This document shows, in pieces, positions 9,303 through 17,933 of a stretch of 64,000 bases of DNA. The stretch is from positions 28,870 through 92,869 of the forward strand of contig NZ_SLWB01000017.1 in NCBI RefSeq assembly GCF_004340205.1, in the 5' to 3' direction. Position 1 is the first letter of the stretch. Each line of letters starts with the position of its first letter. The DNA is from Acetobacteroides hydrogenigenes (GTDB lineage Bacteria; Bacteroidota; Bacteroidia; Bacteroidales; ZOR0009). The translations under genes were made by a program, and so were the position numbers. The notes beneath the pieces were generated by a model. It worked only from the letters and a program-made list of their open reading frames with translations, was not told the DNA's origin and searched no databases.

Positions 9303-9409
9303 ACTCTCTAGTAATAAGGTTTATAAATGGTAACTTGCGGGAACGTAAAAACTACTTGGAAGGTACAAGTATTCTATCGCCTTTCGCCCGAAAGCTACGA
9401 ATTACATGT

Positions 9410-9580
9410 ATCGGGCAGGTCTTCTGACTTGTTCAACCTTACTACTGCCTTCCCATTCCGTTGGTCGGAATAGTGACATATTGTAGAGGCACTTTATCGA
9501 ACTTACAGCTACGGGGATAGTTTTGGACTTTCACCAAATTCCCTATTAATCCAGTAAGGAACCCTATACGGCAGTAAAAC
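9410..9580 (-). promoter_or_regulatory. Cobalamin riboswitch in the nrdDG leader
   Basis: Read on the minus strand, the region carries the conserved blocks of the cobalamin aptamer in order. They are TTAATAGGGAA, then GGTGAAAGTCC, then a CCCCGTAGCTGT block, a GTCACT block, GGGAAGGCAGTAGTAAG, and the B12 box AGTCAGAAGACCTGCC (about 9415-9430). It ends about 110 bases before the nrdD ATG. Just downstream, TCGGGCGAAAGG (about 9383-9394) can pair with the GCCCGA at the 3' edge of the aptamer, and CTTTCGGGCGAAAG is itself a hairpin, a plausible switching segment. No run of T follows, so control may be translational. Confidence 0.92.
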
Positions 9581-9720
9581 TAAACATTACTTACTAACAC
9601 AACGAATTTAAAATGTTGATTTTATCAACAAGCAAACTTCAAACATCTGCTAAATACGATTACTTCTTTATCAACTAACACGTTAAGCTGTTAATATTTA
9701 TATAGACTTATAGACACACA

Positions 9721-9750
9721 AAAGAGGCTACCGTACTAGGCAGCCTCTTC
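9721..9750 (-). terminator. Rho-independent terminator of the xyl operon
   Basis: AAGAGGCT/AGCCTCTT inverted repeat (8 bp stem), followed on the minus strand by TTTT, 17 bases after the xylE stop. Confidence 0.7.
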
Positions 9751-9766
9751 TTATCCTAATGGTTGG

Positions 9767-11191
9767 TTATTTACTTTTTATAAAAACTTTTTCCATCTCC
9801 TCAAGAGTTTTTCCTTTAGTTTCTGGAACAAACCTTATCATAAAAAATGCAGCCAAAGCGCTTATCGCCCCATAAATCCAATAAGGGAAGGCGTGATTGA
9901 ACATCCCATTAAGCAACGTCGACTTATCCATTATCGGAAATGTCCAAGAAACAAGGTAGTTTGCAATCCACTGCGAAGCAACAGCAATGGCCATCGCCTT
10001 ACCCCTAATCTTATTGGGGAATATCTCGGAAAGAAGCACCCAAACTATAGGTCCCCAAGACATGGCAAATGAAGCAACATAGGTAAGCATTGCTAAAAGC
10101 GAAAGCACCCCCATCTTATTGAAGAAGAAGGTTGCCCCTAACGTAAACATGCTAATAGACATTCCCCAAGCACCTATGATCTGTAACGGTTTTCTACCCC
10201 ACTTATCGACAGTAAATATAGCAAGTACTGTAAAGGTTAGATTAATCGCCCCCACAATGATAGTCTGGAGAAGAGCGGTATCTGTTTGCGAACCCATGTT
10301 CTTAAAGATCTCGGGGGCATAGTAAAGCACCACGTTAATACCGACAAACTGCTGAAAAACAGAAAGCATAATTCCAATAACGACAACAGCAGAACCAAAA
10401 GAGAAGATGCTTCCTTTCGATTTTTCGGCTACGCTATTCTTTATTTCGTTTAGTTCGGCTTGCGCTTCGCTTTCCGTACGGATTAGCGAAAGTACTTTAT
10501 GAGCCCTATCGTTGTGACCTTTTAACACCAACCAGCGTGGGCTTTCGGGAATGAAGAATAAAAGCACAAGGAAAAGGGCTGCAGGTAATAGCTCAGAAAT
10601 AAACATCCATCGCCAACCGATGGTATTTAACCAATCTGAAGTTCCCTGCTTGGCAATAAAGTAGTTTACAAAGTAAACAAGCAGCATTCCAAAGATTATG
10701 GCAAACTGGTTCCAGGAAACCAATGCACCCCGCTTATCTGCCGGAGCCGTTTCGGCGATGTACATGGGCGAGAGCATAGAGGCAAGTCCAACGCCAATCC
10801 CCCCAATGATACGATAAACAATAAAAGGAGTAAGATAGCTCTCTACATTCGATCCGAAAGGGGCAAATCCCATTTCGGGGAATCCAGAGCCTAGTGCGGA
10901 TATGCCAAACATAACCGCAGCAGCAATCAGAGTGTTCTTTCGACCAAAAGTTAAGGCCATCCATCCTCCTATCATTCCGCCAACGATGCAGCCAACTAGG
11001 GCACTTGAAACAGTAAAGCCTAGCAGCGAGTTGGCCGAGGTTTCGGGTAGGTTAAGCGGATCAATAAAGTTAACTTGCAGCGAAGCTACAGTACCCGATA
11101 TTACCGCAGTATCGTAGCCGAACAGTAGCCCCCCAAGGGCGGCTACCATCGTTAGAAAGACTACAAAGTTAAAGTTGGTGCTTCTAGTCAT
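9767..11191 (-). CDS. xylE: D-xylose:proton symporter (MFS sugar transporter)
   Basis: 474 residues, twelve predicted membrane segments. Family signatures are visible: GYDTAVISG in helix 1, GGxxGGWMALTFGRK in the first loop, PMYIAE after helix 4, the mid-protein ESPRWL, the FQQFVGINVVLYYAP helix, and the C-terminal PETKGKTLEEME. All are typical of the XylE/GLUT sugar-porter family. It is the last gene of the operon, 17 bases after xylA, so xylose is the likely substrate; close relatives also carry arabinose or galactose. It sits in the inner membrane. Confidence 0.92.
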   Translation of the reverse strand: MTRSTNFNFVVFLTMVAALGGLLFGYDTAVISGTVASLQVNFIDPLNLPETSANSLLGFTVSSALVGCIVGGMIGGWMALTFGRKNTLIAAAVMFGISALGSGFPEMGFAPFGSNVESYLTPFIVYRIIGGIGVGLASMLSPMYIAETAPADKRGALVSWNQFAIIFGMLLVYFVNYFIAKQGTSDWLNTIGWRWMFISELLPAALFLVLLFFIPESPRWLVLKGHNDRAHKVLSLIRTESEAQAELNEIKNSVAEKSKGSIFSFGSAVVVIGIMLSVFQQFVGINVVLYYAPEIFKNMGSQTDTALLQTIIVGAINLTFTVLAIFTVDKWGRKPLQIIGAWGMSISMFTLGATFFFNKMGVLSLLAMLTYVASFAMSWGPIVWVLLSEIFPNKIRGKAMAIAVASQWIANYLVSWTFPIMDKSTLLNGMFNHAFPYWIYGAISALAAFFMIRFVPETKGKTLEEMEKVFIKSK

Positions 11192-11208
11192 CAGGTTAGG
11201 TTTTTTTA

Positions 11209-12519
11209 TTAGATATACAAGTTGATGATTTGCTCGTAAAGTTCCTGCTTTCCACTGGTAAGCGTAGGCTCTCCTGCTACCTTGGCGAATTCTCGAAGAT
11301 CCTCAAGCGAAAGTTTTCCTGATTCAAACTCAGCACCCTTGCCAGAATCGAACGAAGCGTATCTCTTCTTTCTCATCTCAAGTAGATCGGAGTTCTTTAG
11401 AATATTGTCTGCCACTACAAGCGCACGGGCAAATACGTCCATTGCAGAGATATGGGAGATGAAGATATCCTCAAGGTCGGTAGAGTTTCTGCGGGTCTTA
11501 GCATCGAAGTTGATACCTCCAGTGGTAAAACCACCTGCCTGTTGAATTACCATCATTGCTTGAGTTACCTCGTAGATGTCTACAGGAAACTGGTCAGTAT
11601 CCCATCCGTTTTGGTAGTCGCCTCTATTGGCATCAATGCTACCTAGCATGCCAGCATTGGCCGCCATTTGTAGCTCGTGCTCGAAGGTGTGACCTGCCAG
11701 CGTGGCATGGTTTACCTCTATATTCATCTTAAAATCCTTATCGAGGTTGTACTGGCGAAGGAATCCAATAACGGTTTCGGTATCGAAGTCGTACTGGTGC
11801 TTGGTAGGCTCCATTGGCTTAGGTTCGATAAGGAATATACCCTTAAAGCCATTCTTGCGGGCATAGTCGCGAGCCATGGTTAGGAACTGTCCAAGGTGCT
11901 CCTTTTCGCGCTTGGTATCGGTGTTCAGCAGCGACATGTATCCTTCTCGACCACCCCAAAATACGTAGTTCTGACCACCAAGAGCAATGGTAGCATCAAT
12001 GGCATTCTTTACTTGAGTTGCTGCATGCGCCAGCACGTTGAAGTCTGGGTTGGTAGATGCACCATTCATATATCTAGGATTGCTGAACACGTTGGCAGTA
12101 CCCCACAGCAGCTGAACGCCAGTTTCCTTTTGTAGCTTAGCAGCATATTCTACCATTTTTGCTAGGCGTGATTCAATTTCGAATACACTACCATCACCAG
12201 CAACATCGGTATCGTGAAAGCACCAAAAAGGAATGCCCAGTTTCGATGCAATTTCGAAGGCAGCATCCATTCTATCGTGGTTGCGCTGCATTAGATCAGA
12301 TGCCTGCTCCCAAGGAAATACCTTGGTTCCAGGACCAAAAGGATCACCACCTGTACCAAGAAGCGTATGCCAGTAGGCCATGGCAAAACGTAACTGTTCT
12401 TTCATTGTCCTACCATTTACAATACGGTTCTCGTCATACCATTTGAATGCAAAAGGGTTCTTAGACTCTCTTCCCTCAAATTTGATCTTTTCTATCGATC
12501 CGAAAAATTCTTTGCTCAT
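11209..12519 (-). CDS. xylA: Xylose isomerase
   Basis: 436 residues, class II size. The TIM-barrel enzyme converts D-xylose to D-xylulose. Visible signatures are the catalytic His/Asp stretch [10 protein letters not shown], the WGGREGY signature, the [17 protein letters not shown] metal-binding strand, [15 protein letters not shown], and GSIDANRGD. Six bases separate it from xylB upstream and 17 from xylE downstream. The gene order matches the Bacteroides xylose operon as I recall it. Confidence 0.96.
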   Translation of the reverse strand: MSKEFFGSIEKIKFEGRESKNPFAFKWYDENRIVNGRTMKEQLRFAMAYWHTLLGTGGDPFGPGTKVFPWEQASDLMQRNHDRMDAAFEIASKLGIPFWCFHDTDVAGDGSVFEIESRLAKMVEYAAKLQKETGVQLLWGTANVFSNPRYMNGASTNPDFNVLAHAATQVKNAIDATIALGGQNYVFWGGREGYMSLLNTDTKREKEHLGQFLTMARDYARKNGFKGIFLIEPKPMEPTKHQYDFDTETVIGFLRQYNLDKDFKMNIEVNHATLAGHTFEHELQMAANAGMLGSIDANRGDYQNGWDTDQFPVDIYEVTQAMMVIQQAGGFTTGGINFDAKTRRNSTDLEDIFISHISAMDVFARALVVADNILKNSDLLEMRKKRYASFDSGKGAEFESGKLSLEDLREFAKVAGEPTLTSGKQELYEQIINLYI

Positions 12520-12525
12520 TGCGTT

Positions 12526-13998
12526 TTATTTTAGTTGCTGATTTAAACAATGACACCAATTGCCGTAGGCCTCTTGAAGCAGTGGATTACGACTAGGCTC
12601 AACGACCTTTTCTACCTTAAGAGTCGAGAATGCCTCCGAAGACTTGCTGTAGTATCCTGCACCTAGAGCAGCACCTCTTGCGGCACCAATTGCTCCGTTC
12701 GTATTGTATAGTTCTATTGTTGCCCCGGTTATGTCGGCAACAGTTTGCGTAAATAGATCGCTTTGGAATAGGTTGGCTATTCCTGCACGGATAACCGTAG
12801 GAATAACACCTACGGTCTTCATGATCTCAACTCCATACTGCATTGAAAAGGCGATTCCTTCCTGTGCCGCCCTTAGCATGTGAGCCGTGCTATGAATGTT
12901 GAAGTTGATGTTCTGCATATGAGCGCCTAAATCTCTATTGCCAAGAACACGCTCAGCTCCATTGCCAAATGGAAGTATAGTAAGCCCTTGGCTACCCGCA
13001 GGAACTTGCGAGGCCAATTCATTCATTTGGATGTAGGATAGACCTTTCGTGGCATTTCTACGCAACCAGGAGTTAAGAATACCTGTACCATTAATACATA
13101 ACATTACCCCCAAATGTGGATCTTTTGTAGTATGGTTAACGTGCATAAAAGTATTTACCCGCGATTGAGGGTCGTAGGCAATACTGCTACTTACACCGTA
13201 TACTACACCAGACGTTCCTGCTGTAGCAGCAATTTCGCCGGGGGTAAGTACGTTAAGTGAGAACGCATTGTTAGGTTGATCTCCAGACCTATAGGTGATA
13301 GGCGTACCTTCCTTCATGCCCAAGATTATAGCGGCTTCGCTGTTCAGTTCCAATTGATGGCCAAAGCAGGGAACCTGACGAGCCAGTATTTCCTTATTTA
13401 AACCGTAGTGATTAAGAATAAATTCGGATACCCGTTCTTCCTTAAAATCCCAGAGTATCCCTTCGGATAATCCTTGTGCGGTTGTAGTAATATCCCCTGA
13501 AAGTTTATATGCAATGTAATCGCCAGGTAGCATTATTTTACGAATTCGGCTAAACAGCTCCGGTTCATTTTCTTTAACCCAAGCAATTTTAGATGCAGTA
13601 AAGTTACCTGGAGAGTTTAAGTGATGCTGAAGACATTTCTCAACGCCAATTTTTTCCAAAGCCCGATTTCCAAACGATACGGCTCTGCTATCGCACCATA
13701 TAATGGAAGGACGAACAACACTGCCATTGCCGTCTACCGCTACAAGTCCATGCATTTGGTAGGTTATTCCAATAGCCTTTATATCCTCCATATTAACAAG
13801 CGCAGATAGCTGCTTTGCGGCATCAACAAAGTAGCTCCACCACGTATTGGGATCTTGTTCGGCCCACCCCTTTTGAGGAGAGTTTATGATCATCTCGTCG
13901 GTTGGCATTTGAGTTGAAGCCAAACAGCTGCCATTTGCGGCATCAAAAACGGCTACTTTTATGGAAGAGCTACCTATGTCTATTCCTAATGTTTTCAT
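12526..13998 (-). CDS. xylB: Xylulokinase
   Basis: 490-residue FGGY-family carbohydrate kinase that phosphorylates D-xylulose to D-xylulose 5-phosphate. It has the N-terminal ATPase motif GIDIGSSSIKVAVFD, the substrate motif TYQMHGLV, a GRSGDQPNN-like region (YRSGDQPNNA) and the C-terminal GAIGAARGAALGAGY. Start and stop lie 4 bases after the regulator and 6 bases before xylA, so the set is one transcript. Confidence 0.95.
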   Translation of the reverse strand: MKTLGIDIGSSSIKVAVFDAANGSCLASTQMPTDEMIINSPQKGWAEQDPNTWWSYFVDAAKQLSALVNMEDIKAIGITYQMHGLVAVDGNGSVVRPSIIWCDSRAVSFGNRALEKIGVEKCLQHHLNSPGNFTASKIAWVKENEPELFSRIRKIMLPGDYIAYKLSGDITTTAQGLSEGILWDFKEERVSEFILNHYGLNKEILARQVPCFGHQLELNSEAAIILGMKEGTPITYRSGDQPNNAFSLNVLTPGEIAATAGTSGVVYGVSSSIAYDPQSRVNTFMHVNHTTKDPHLGVMLCINGTGILNSWLRRNATKGLSYIQMNELASQVPAGSQGLTILPFGNGAERVLGNRDLGAHMQNINFNIHSTAHMLRAAQEGIAFSMQYGVEIMKTVGVIPTVIRAGIANLFQSDLFTQTVADITGATIELYNTNGAIGAARGAALGAGYYSKSSEAFSTLKVEKVVEPSRNPLLQEAYGNWCHCLNQQLK

Positions 13999-14002
13999 TG
14001 AA

Positions 14003-14734
14003 TTAAAATATTTTCAGTTTCTTCAACTTCCGTTGCTCCTGACGGTAAGCGTGGATATCAAACTGGTAAAAAATTGCAGGCTTATGACTCACCTTTGCCT
14101 CCCTCTCATTTAGCTGAATAAGATATGGATACTTCAATATCTTCTTTCTAAAGTTTCTGTTGTCAATATCAATACCGAGAATTGCCTCGTAGAGGTTTTG
14201 CAGCTGCTTTATGGTGAATTTTTTGGGAAGTAGTTCAAATGCAACCGGAGTAGTTTGCATCCTGCTTTTCAGTCGTTCTAGCCCTTTTAGTATTATCTCC
14301 TTATGGTCGAATGATACATGCTTTAGCTCCTGAACATCGCACCAAAAAGCCATACCTTGTATGGTAGTTTTGAGAATACTTAAGTTGATTTTTACCAGCG
14401 AAAAGTAGGAAACGGTTACAATACGGTTTGTAGAAATACCATAGGTATGCTCAATCCATTGCTTGTCCTCGTCACTACTGATTCTGTTTGGATTTGAGAA
14501 TACGTAAAGCTGTTCGAGGTATATATTTTTTAAACCGGTAAGGTTCTGGAGCGTATTATGCGCGCTGGTATCAAGATCTTCCTTCTCTGAGATCATGCTA
14601 CCAGGAAGCTTATACTCAGTAGTTGCTTTTTCGTTCAGTTTTTGTCGCTCGATAAGGAGCACCTTTAGCCTCGTTCCATCGAAGCCAAACACTACGATAT
14701 CTACCGATATGGACGGATTAATTGGAGCTTGCAT
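14003..14734 (-). CDS. Nudix-related transcriptional regulator of xylose use (NrtR/XylR type)
   Basis: 243 residues with an N-terminal Nudix-like domain (about 5-140) and a C-terminal winged-helix region (about 155-235, KKFTIKQLQNLYEAIL then RNFRKKIL), the architecture of NrtR-family repressors. The Nudix box GSMISEKED...HNTLQNLTGL lacks the catalytic RE...EE residues (HN and QN instead), so the domain should bind a ligand rather than hydrolyse one. It is the first gene of the xyl operon, so it probably regulates its own transcription. In Bacteroides the equivalent gene beside xylB is, as I recall, a xylose regulator. A near-palindrome at 14788-14809 is a candidate operator. Confidence 0.83.
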   Translation of the reverse strand: MQAPINPSISVDIVVFGFDGTRLKVLLIERQKLNEKATTEYKLPGSMISEKEDLDTSAHNTLQNLTGLKNIYLEQLYVFSNPNRISSDEDKQWIEHTYGISTNRIVTVSYFSLVKINLSILKTTIQGMAFWCDVQELKHVSFDHKEIILKGLERLKSRMQTTPVAFELLPKKFTIKQLQNLYEAILGIDIDNRNFRKKILKYPYLIQLNEREAKVSHKPAIFYQFDIHAYRQEQRKLKKLKIF

Positions 14735-14750
14735 AACATTAACCTTTTGC

Positions 14751-14783
14751 CAAATATATACTTAGAAAACCATCTTTGCACAA
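14751..14783 (-). promoter_or_regulatory. Probable xyl operon promoter
   Basis: On the minus strand TTG (14781-14783) is followed after 22 bases by TATATTTG (14751-14758), matching the Bacteroidota TTG/TAnnTTTG pattern. It ends 17 bases before the regulator ATG at 14734. Confidence 0.6.
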
Positions 14784-14787
14784 TAAT

Positions 14788-14809
14788 AGTATTTAGTACG
14801 CTAAGTATT
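14788..14809. promoter_or_regulatory. Candidate operator of the Nudix-type regulator
   Basis: AGTATTTAG and CTAAGTATT flank TACG, an inverted repeat matching at 7 of 9 positions per arm. It lies immediately upstream of the -33 element, and a further TTCTAAGTATAT half-site overlaps the -7 region. Position and symmetry suit an operator; no footprint is implied. Confidence 0.4.
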
Positions 14810-15026
14810 CTGTTGATCCAATCATCAACCTCGCAGAAAAAAGGTTTTATATGGAATACAGTTAAATTTTACGAGTGTAATAACCGTATTATTTGCTCAA
14901 AAGAAACGGTTGACCTATTACTTCAAATTTACGCTAACTAGCATTAAGCAGCACAACAACGCGTTCACCGAATTGGTAGCTTTTTATTTGGGAATTGGGG
15001 TGAAATATTGAAATGGGGAAAAACAC
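14810..15026. other. Intergenic region between the xyl promoter and the tRNA-Ser terminator
   Basis: I see no convincing gene here. Short plus-strand frames exist but lack family resemblance and a promoter. Confidence 0.5.
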
Positions 15027-15061
15027 AAAAGCCTGTAAACCATTCGATTTACAGGGCTTTG
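15027..15061 (-). terminator. Terminator of tRNA-Ser
   Basis: Inverted repeat AAAGCCTGTAAA / TTTACAGGGCTTT (12 bp with one bulge), followed on the minus strand by TTTTGTGTTTTT. It is 24 bases beyond the tRNA 3' end. Confidence 0.75.
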
Positions 15062-15084
15062 TTGTGCTTTGATGTTGTGGTCTG

Positions 15085-15169
15085 CGGAGAGGGAGGGATT
15101 CGAACCCCCGGAGGTTTGACCCTCAACGGTTTTCAAGACCGCCGCAATCGACCACTCTGCCACCTCTCC
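15085..15169 (-). tRNA. tRNA-Ser (anticodon UGA)
   Basis: 85-nt class II tRNA. The acceptor stem GGAGAGG/CCTCTCC is perfect, with discriminator G. The anticodon loop CTTGAAA carries TGA. A long variable arm (TTGAGGGTCAAACCTCC region) and a T-loop GTTCGAATC are present. CCA is not encoded. It is identical over all visible bases to the copy at 63919. Confidence 0.96.
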
Positions 15170-15174
15170 GAGGA

Positions 15175-15204
15175 CAAAAGTACGCCCATTTTTCTTTTCT
15201 GCAA
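15175..15204 (-). promoter_or_regulatory. tRNA-Ser promoter
   Basis: TTG (15202-15204), 19-base spacer, TACTTTTG (15175-15182) on the minus strand. Only five bases separate the -7 box from the first base of the mature tRNA. Confidence 0.75.
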
Positions 15205-15270
15205 GCGGTATAAGCTATTGCAGAATTACTTTTTTTGTCTAAGGTTATTTCATTCGGTACATTGAAAGAA

Positions 15271-15296
15271 AATAGGCTACCTTTTGGGTAGCCTAT
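15271..15296 (-). terminator. Terminator of the DUF5020 gene
   Basis: ATAGGCTACC / GGGTAGCCTAT stem with a short loop, followed on the minus strand by TTTTC, about 22 bases after the stop codon. Confidence 0.7.
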
Positions 15297-15318
15297 CAAT
15301 CGTTAGCATTATCTTATT

Positions 15319-16005
15319 CTAGAAGTTCCACTTAATAGCAGCGGTTGGATAAGCTTCGAAGTCTGACGACACAAAATTCTTGCTCAACTCGATTTCACCA
15401 CCTACCGAGAAGTTCTTGGTAACGTTGTACCAAATCTGTGGTTCTGCGAGGAAGATGAAGTCTCCACCTGCAGTTTCTTGTTTCCACCAATCGGCAAATC
15501 CGCTAAAGGTAAGCTTGTTGTTTAGCATGTGCATGTACCATACAGCAGTAAGCTGGAACGATCCCTTGTCGTAATCCTTAATGCTCTTGTACATTGCCTG
15601 AAGAGTAAGCCCTCTGGTAAAGTTGGCGTTATTCCAAGAGTAGTCCACACCAAACAGCCAAGCAGGGTTGATGTTAAATCCACCGTATGTATTACCCATG
15701 TTAAAGATACCTTGACCTGCATTATACTCGACATGAGCAGCAAATGGGCCATCCCAGAACTTCAGGCTACGGGCAATTTCCCAGTATGATAGGCTAACAC
15801 CCTTAACATCGCTTTCGCCATAGTTCATATCCACAAAGAAGAAGGTGCTACCCCACTTGTCGGGCTTAAACATCTCTACGGTAGAAGTAAGTACGGTTCT
15901 AGAATTCTTATCGCTTCGTGTAAAATCGTAGTGAAGCTGTACATTTTGTGCAAAAGCACCCAAACCAGCAACGGTAAGCGCTGCAGCAAGTAATAGCTTT
16001 TTCAT
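15319..16005 (-). CDS. DUF5020 family outer-membrane protein (Tsx-like barrel)
   Basis: About 228 residues. The ATG at 16005 gives a clear Sec signal peptide, MKKLLLAAALTVAGLGAFAQ; an in-frame ATG at 16050 would put 15 polar residues before it and is rejected. The mature part is rich in alternating aromatic strands (NVQLHYDF, GSTFFFVDMNY, FQLTAVWYMHML) and ends in the aromatic residue F (AAIKWNF), the usual outer-membrane barrel signature. The pattern fits DUF5020, related to the nucleoside-specific channel Tsx. Substrate not known. Monocistronic, with its own terminator. Confidence 0.8.
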   Translation of the reverse strand: MKKLLLAAALTVAGLGAFAQNVQLHYDFTRSDKNSRTVLTSTVEMFKPDKWGSTFFFVDMNYGESDVKGVSLSYWEIARSLKFWDGPFAAHVEYNAGQGIFNMGNTYGGFNINPAWLFGVDYSWNNANFTRGLTLQAMYKSIKDYDKGSFQLTAVWYMHMLNNKLTFSGFADWWKQETAGGDFIFLAEPQIWYNVTKNFSVGGEIELSKNFVSSDFEAYPTAAIKWNF

Positions 16006-16082
16006 TGTAAAATGATTGTTATGAATGGTTGTTAGACTTTTTATTCCCATAAGATGAAATTCTTCATCATTATCATTAACGG

Positions 16083-17501
16083 TTACTCTTTTGTGGGCAA
16101 AAACTTCGCTAGTATTTCGATGTAAAGGGGATCGTTTACGGCATCGGCACAGAACTCGAAGAACTCTTCGGCGCTTTCACTATCCAGAGTAAGCCCCTTT
16201 TCAAACTCAACCAAGCTCTCTTGGACGTTTCCCATAAGGTAGTAGTAGGCGGCCAAGCGCTGGTGCAGCGCTGCTGTATCGTCATTTACCTTTAATCCGT
16301 TTTTTATGATCTCTACGCCCTGCTCCAACGATTCGTCGCCTACAATTTCGGAAAGTAACAGCCACGATTCAAAATCGAGAGGATCGAGCGCAATTGCCGT
16401 TTCGAAAGCAGCCTTGGCTTCATCGAGCCTATTGAGGCGCATGTTGAGCTTTCCTAGGCCAAACCAATACTCGGGAATATTGGGATCTAGCTCAATGGCC
16501 TTGGTTGCCAGCTCGTAGCTCTCGTCTACACGATCGAACTCCAGCTCAACTACAGCCAAACCGTAAAGCGCATCTGGATTTTCGGGGTTGCTGTCAAGCG
16601 ATTTTTGGTAGTAGATTCGGGCATTTTCGTAGTCGCCAAGCTTCTCGTAGCACTCGCCTATGCAGCACATGGCCATGGCAGTATCCTCCTCCATATCTGC
16701 ATACTCGAAGAATACGGTAAGCGCCTCCTCGAATCGTCCGATGTTGGCAAGCGCATTGGCCTTGCTAAAGTACGATAGCGGAGCATCGGGCTCGAGCGCT
16801 ATGGCGTAGTCGAATGCCTCTATGGCCTTGTCGTTTTTACCCAACTTGGCGTACAGCGTTCCTAGGTTCGACCAGCCAAAGGGAAGGAATGGGTCGCCAT
16901 CGAGCATTTTCTCGTATGCTTCAATTGCCTCCTCAGTTCTATTCAGCTTCTCTTGTATAAATCCGAGTTCCCCATAAGTTTGCGTGTTGGATGGATCTAG
17001 CTCGATCCCCATCTTCAGGTACTTGCAGGCTATCTCGAATTCGTCGTACTCCTCAAGGATGGCCACCACCTCAAAAAGCATATCGAGCTTCTGATCGGTA
17101 CTCTTCAGAAGTACCTGATCGAACATGGCAAGAGCCTCGTCGGTCTTACCCGTAGCCATTAAGGTTTTTCCTTTTACAAGGTAAAAGTCGGGATTGTTCC
17201 TTTCGAAAGCCTCTACCGATGTGAGATCAACTAGGGCATCGTTGTAGCGACCGGAGAATAGCTCTATTTCGGCCTTCTTGATGGTGAGCTCTGAGGAATT
17301 TGGATGCTGCTTCCGGGCAATTCGAAGCACGTTAATGGCGTCTTCCGATCGATTTTGAAGAATATAGTGATCGACCATTTTTTCGTAATCGCATACGTCG
17401 AAGTAGGCAATGCGGTTGGTTTTCACCATTGCCTCGTAACGCTTTACAATTTCTGGAAGGTTGTCGTCTTCGCTGAAGTACAATTCGCTATCTTCTTTCA
17501 T
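16083..17501 (-). CDS. Tetratricopeptide repeat protein
   Basis: 472 residues, acidic, built almost wholly of TPR units. At least ten helix pairs with the W/L-G-Y-A-P pattern are visible, for example PFGWSNLGTLYAKLGKNDKA, AMCCIGECYEKLGDYENA and PEYWFGLGKLNMRLNRLDEA. No signal peptide or membrane segment was found, so it is likely a cytoplasmic scaffold. Such proteins are common and well conserved in Bacteroidota, but the partner cannot be inferred. It follows the first repeat array and is on the same strand as the genes around it. Confidence 0.88.
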   Translation of the reverse strand: MKEDSELYFSEDDNLPEIVKRYEAMVKTNRIAYFDVCDYEKMVDHYILQNRSEDAINVLRIARKQHPNSSELTIKKAEIELFSGRYNDALVDLTSVEAFERNNPDFYLVKGKTLMATGKTDEALAMFDQVLLKSTDQKLDMLFEVVAILEEYDEFEIACKYLKMGIELDPSNTQTYGELGFIQEKLNRTEEAIEAYEKMLDGDPFLPFGWSNLGTLYAKLGKNDKAIEAFDYAIALEPDAPLSYFSKANALANIGRFEEALTVFFEYADMEEDTAMAMCCIGECYEKLGDYENARIYYQKSLDSNPENPDALYGLAVVELEFDRVDESYELATKAIELDPNIPEYWFGLGKLNMRLNRLDEAKAAFETAIALDPLDFESWLLLSEIVGDESLEQGVEIIKNGLKVNDDTAALHQRLAAYYYLMGNVQESLVEFEKGLTLDSESAEEFFEFCADAVNDPLYIEILAKFLPTKE

Positions 17502-17618
17502 GCATTACCCCGTTGTGCGGGTAAAAGTAGCAAAATTAGCCGGAAGAAAAAAGCGAGTGGCTTACAGCCGATGAGATTCCCTCCCTAGAACGCGTAATTG
17601 AACATCACCCCAGGAAAC

Positions 17619-17890
17619 AAGAGCCATTTGGTCGACCAAATTACGTTCCGCTGGCAGCGGATTGCCATTTACTCGACCAAATAGGCTTCCGCCAGCAGCG
17701 GAATGCCATTTACTCGACAAAATGAGCTTCCGCCAACTGCGGAACGCCATTTGCTCGGTCAAACATGCTTCCGCCAACTGCGGAATGTCATTTACTCGAC
17801 CAAATGAGCTTCCGCCAACTGCGGAATGCCATTTACTCGACCAAACGGGCTTCCGCCGACAGCGGAAATCCATCTACTCGAGTAAATGGC
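17619..17890. repeat. Tandem array 1: about six 41-bp units
   Basis: Units of 41 bp repeat from about 17645 to 17886, with a partial leading unit. Each unit carries two inverted repeats: TTCCGC-5 bases-GCGGAA, and CATTT-8 bases-AAATG around ACTCGACC. Changes inside the stems are often on both sides (for example CAACT or CGACA loops with the stem conserved). The array lies between the stop of the DHOD-like gene and the start of the TPR gene. Because 41 is not a multiple of three, the short frames crossing it change reading phase in each unit and are not genes. Confidence 0.85.
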
Positions 17891-17933
17891 AATTACAAAA
17901 CATAAATTTCCCCAACCTAGGATTCAATGGTCC

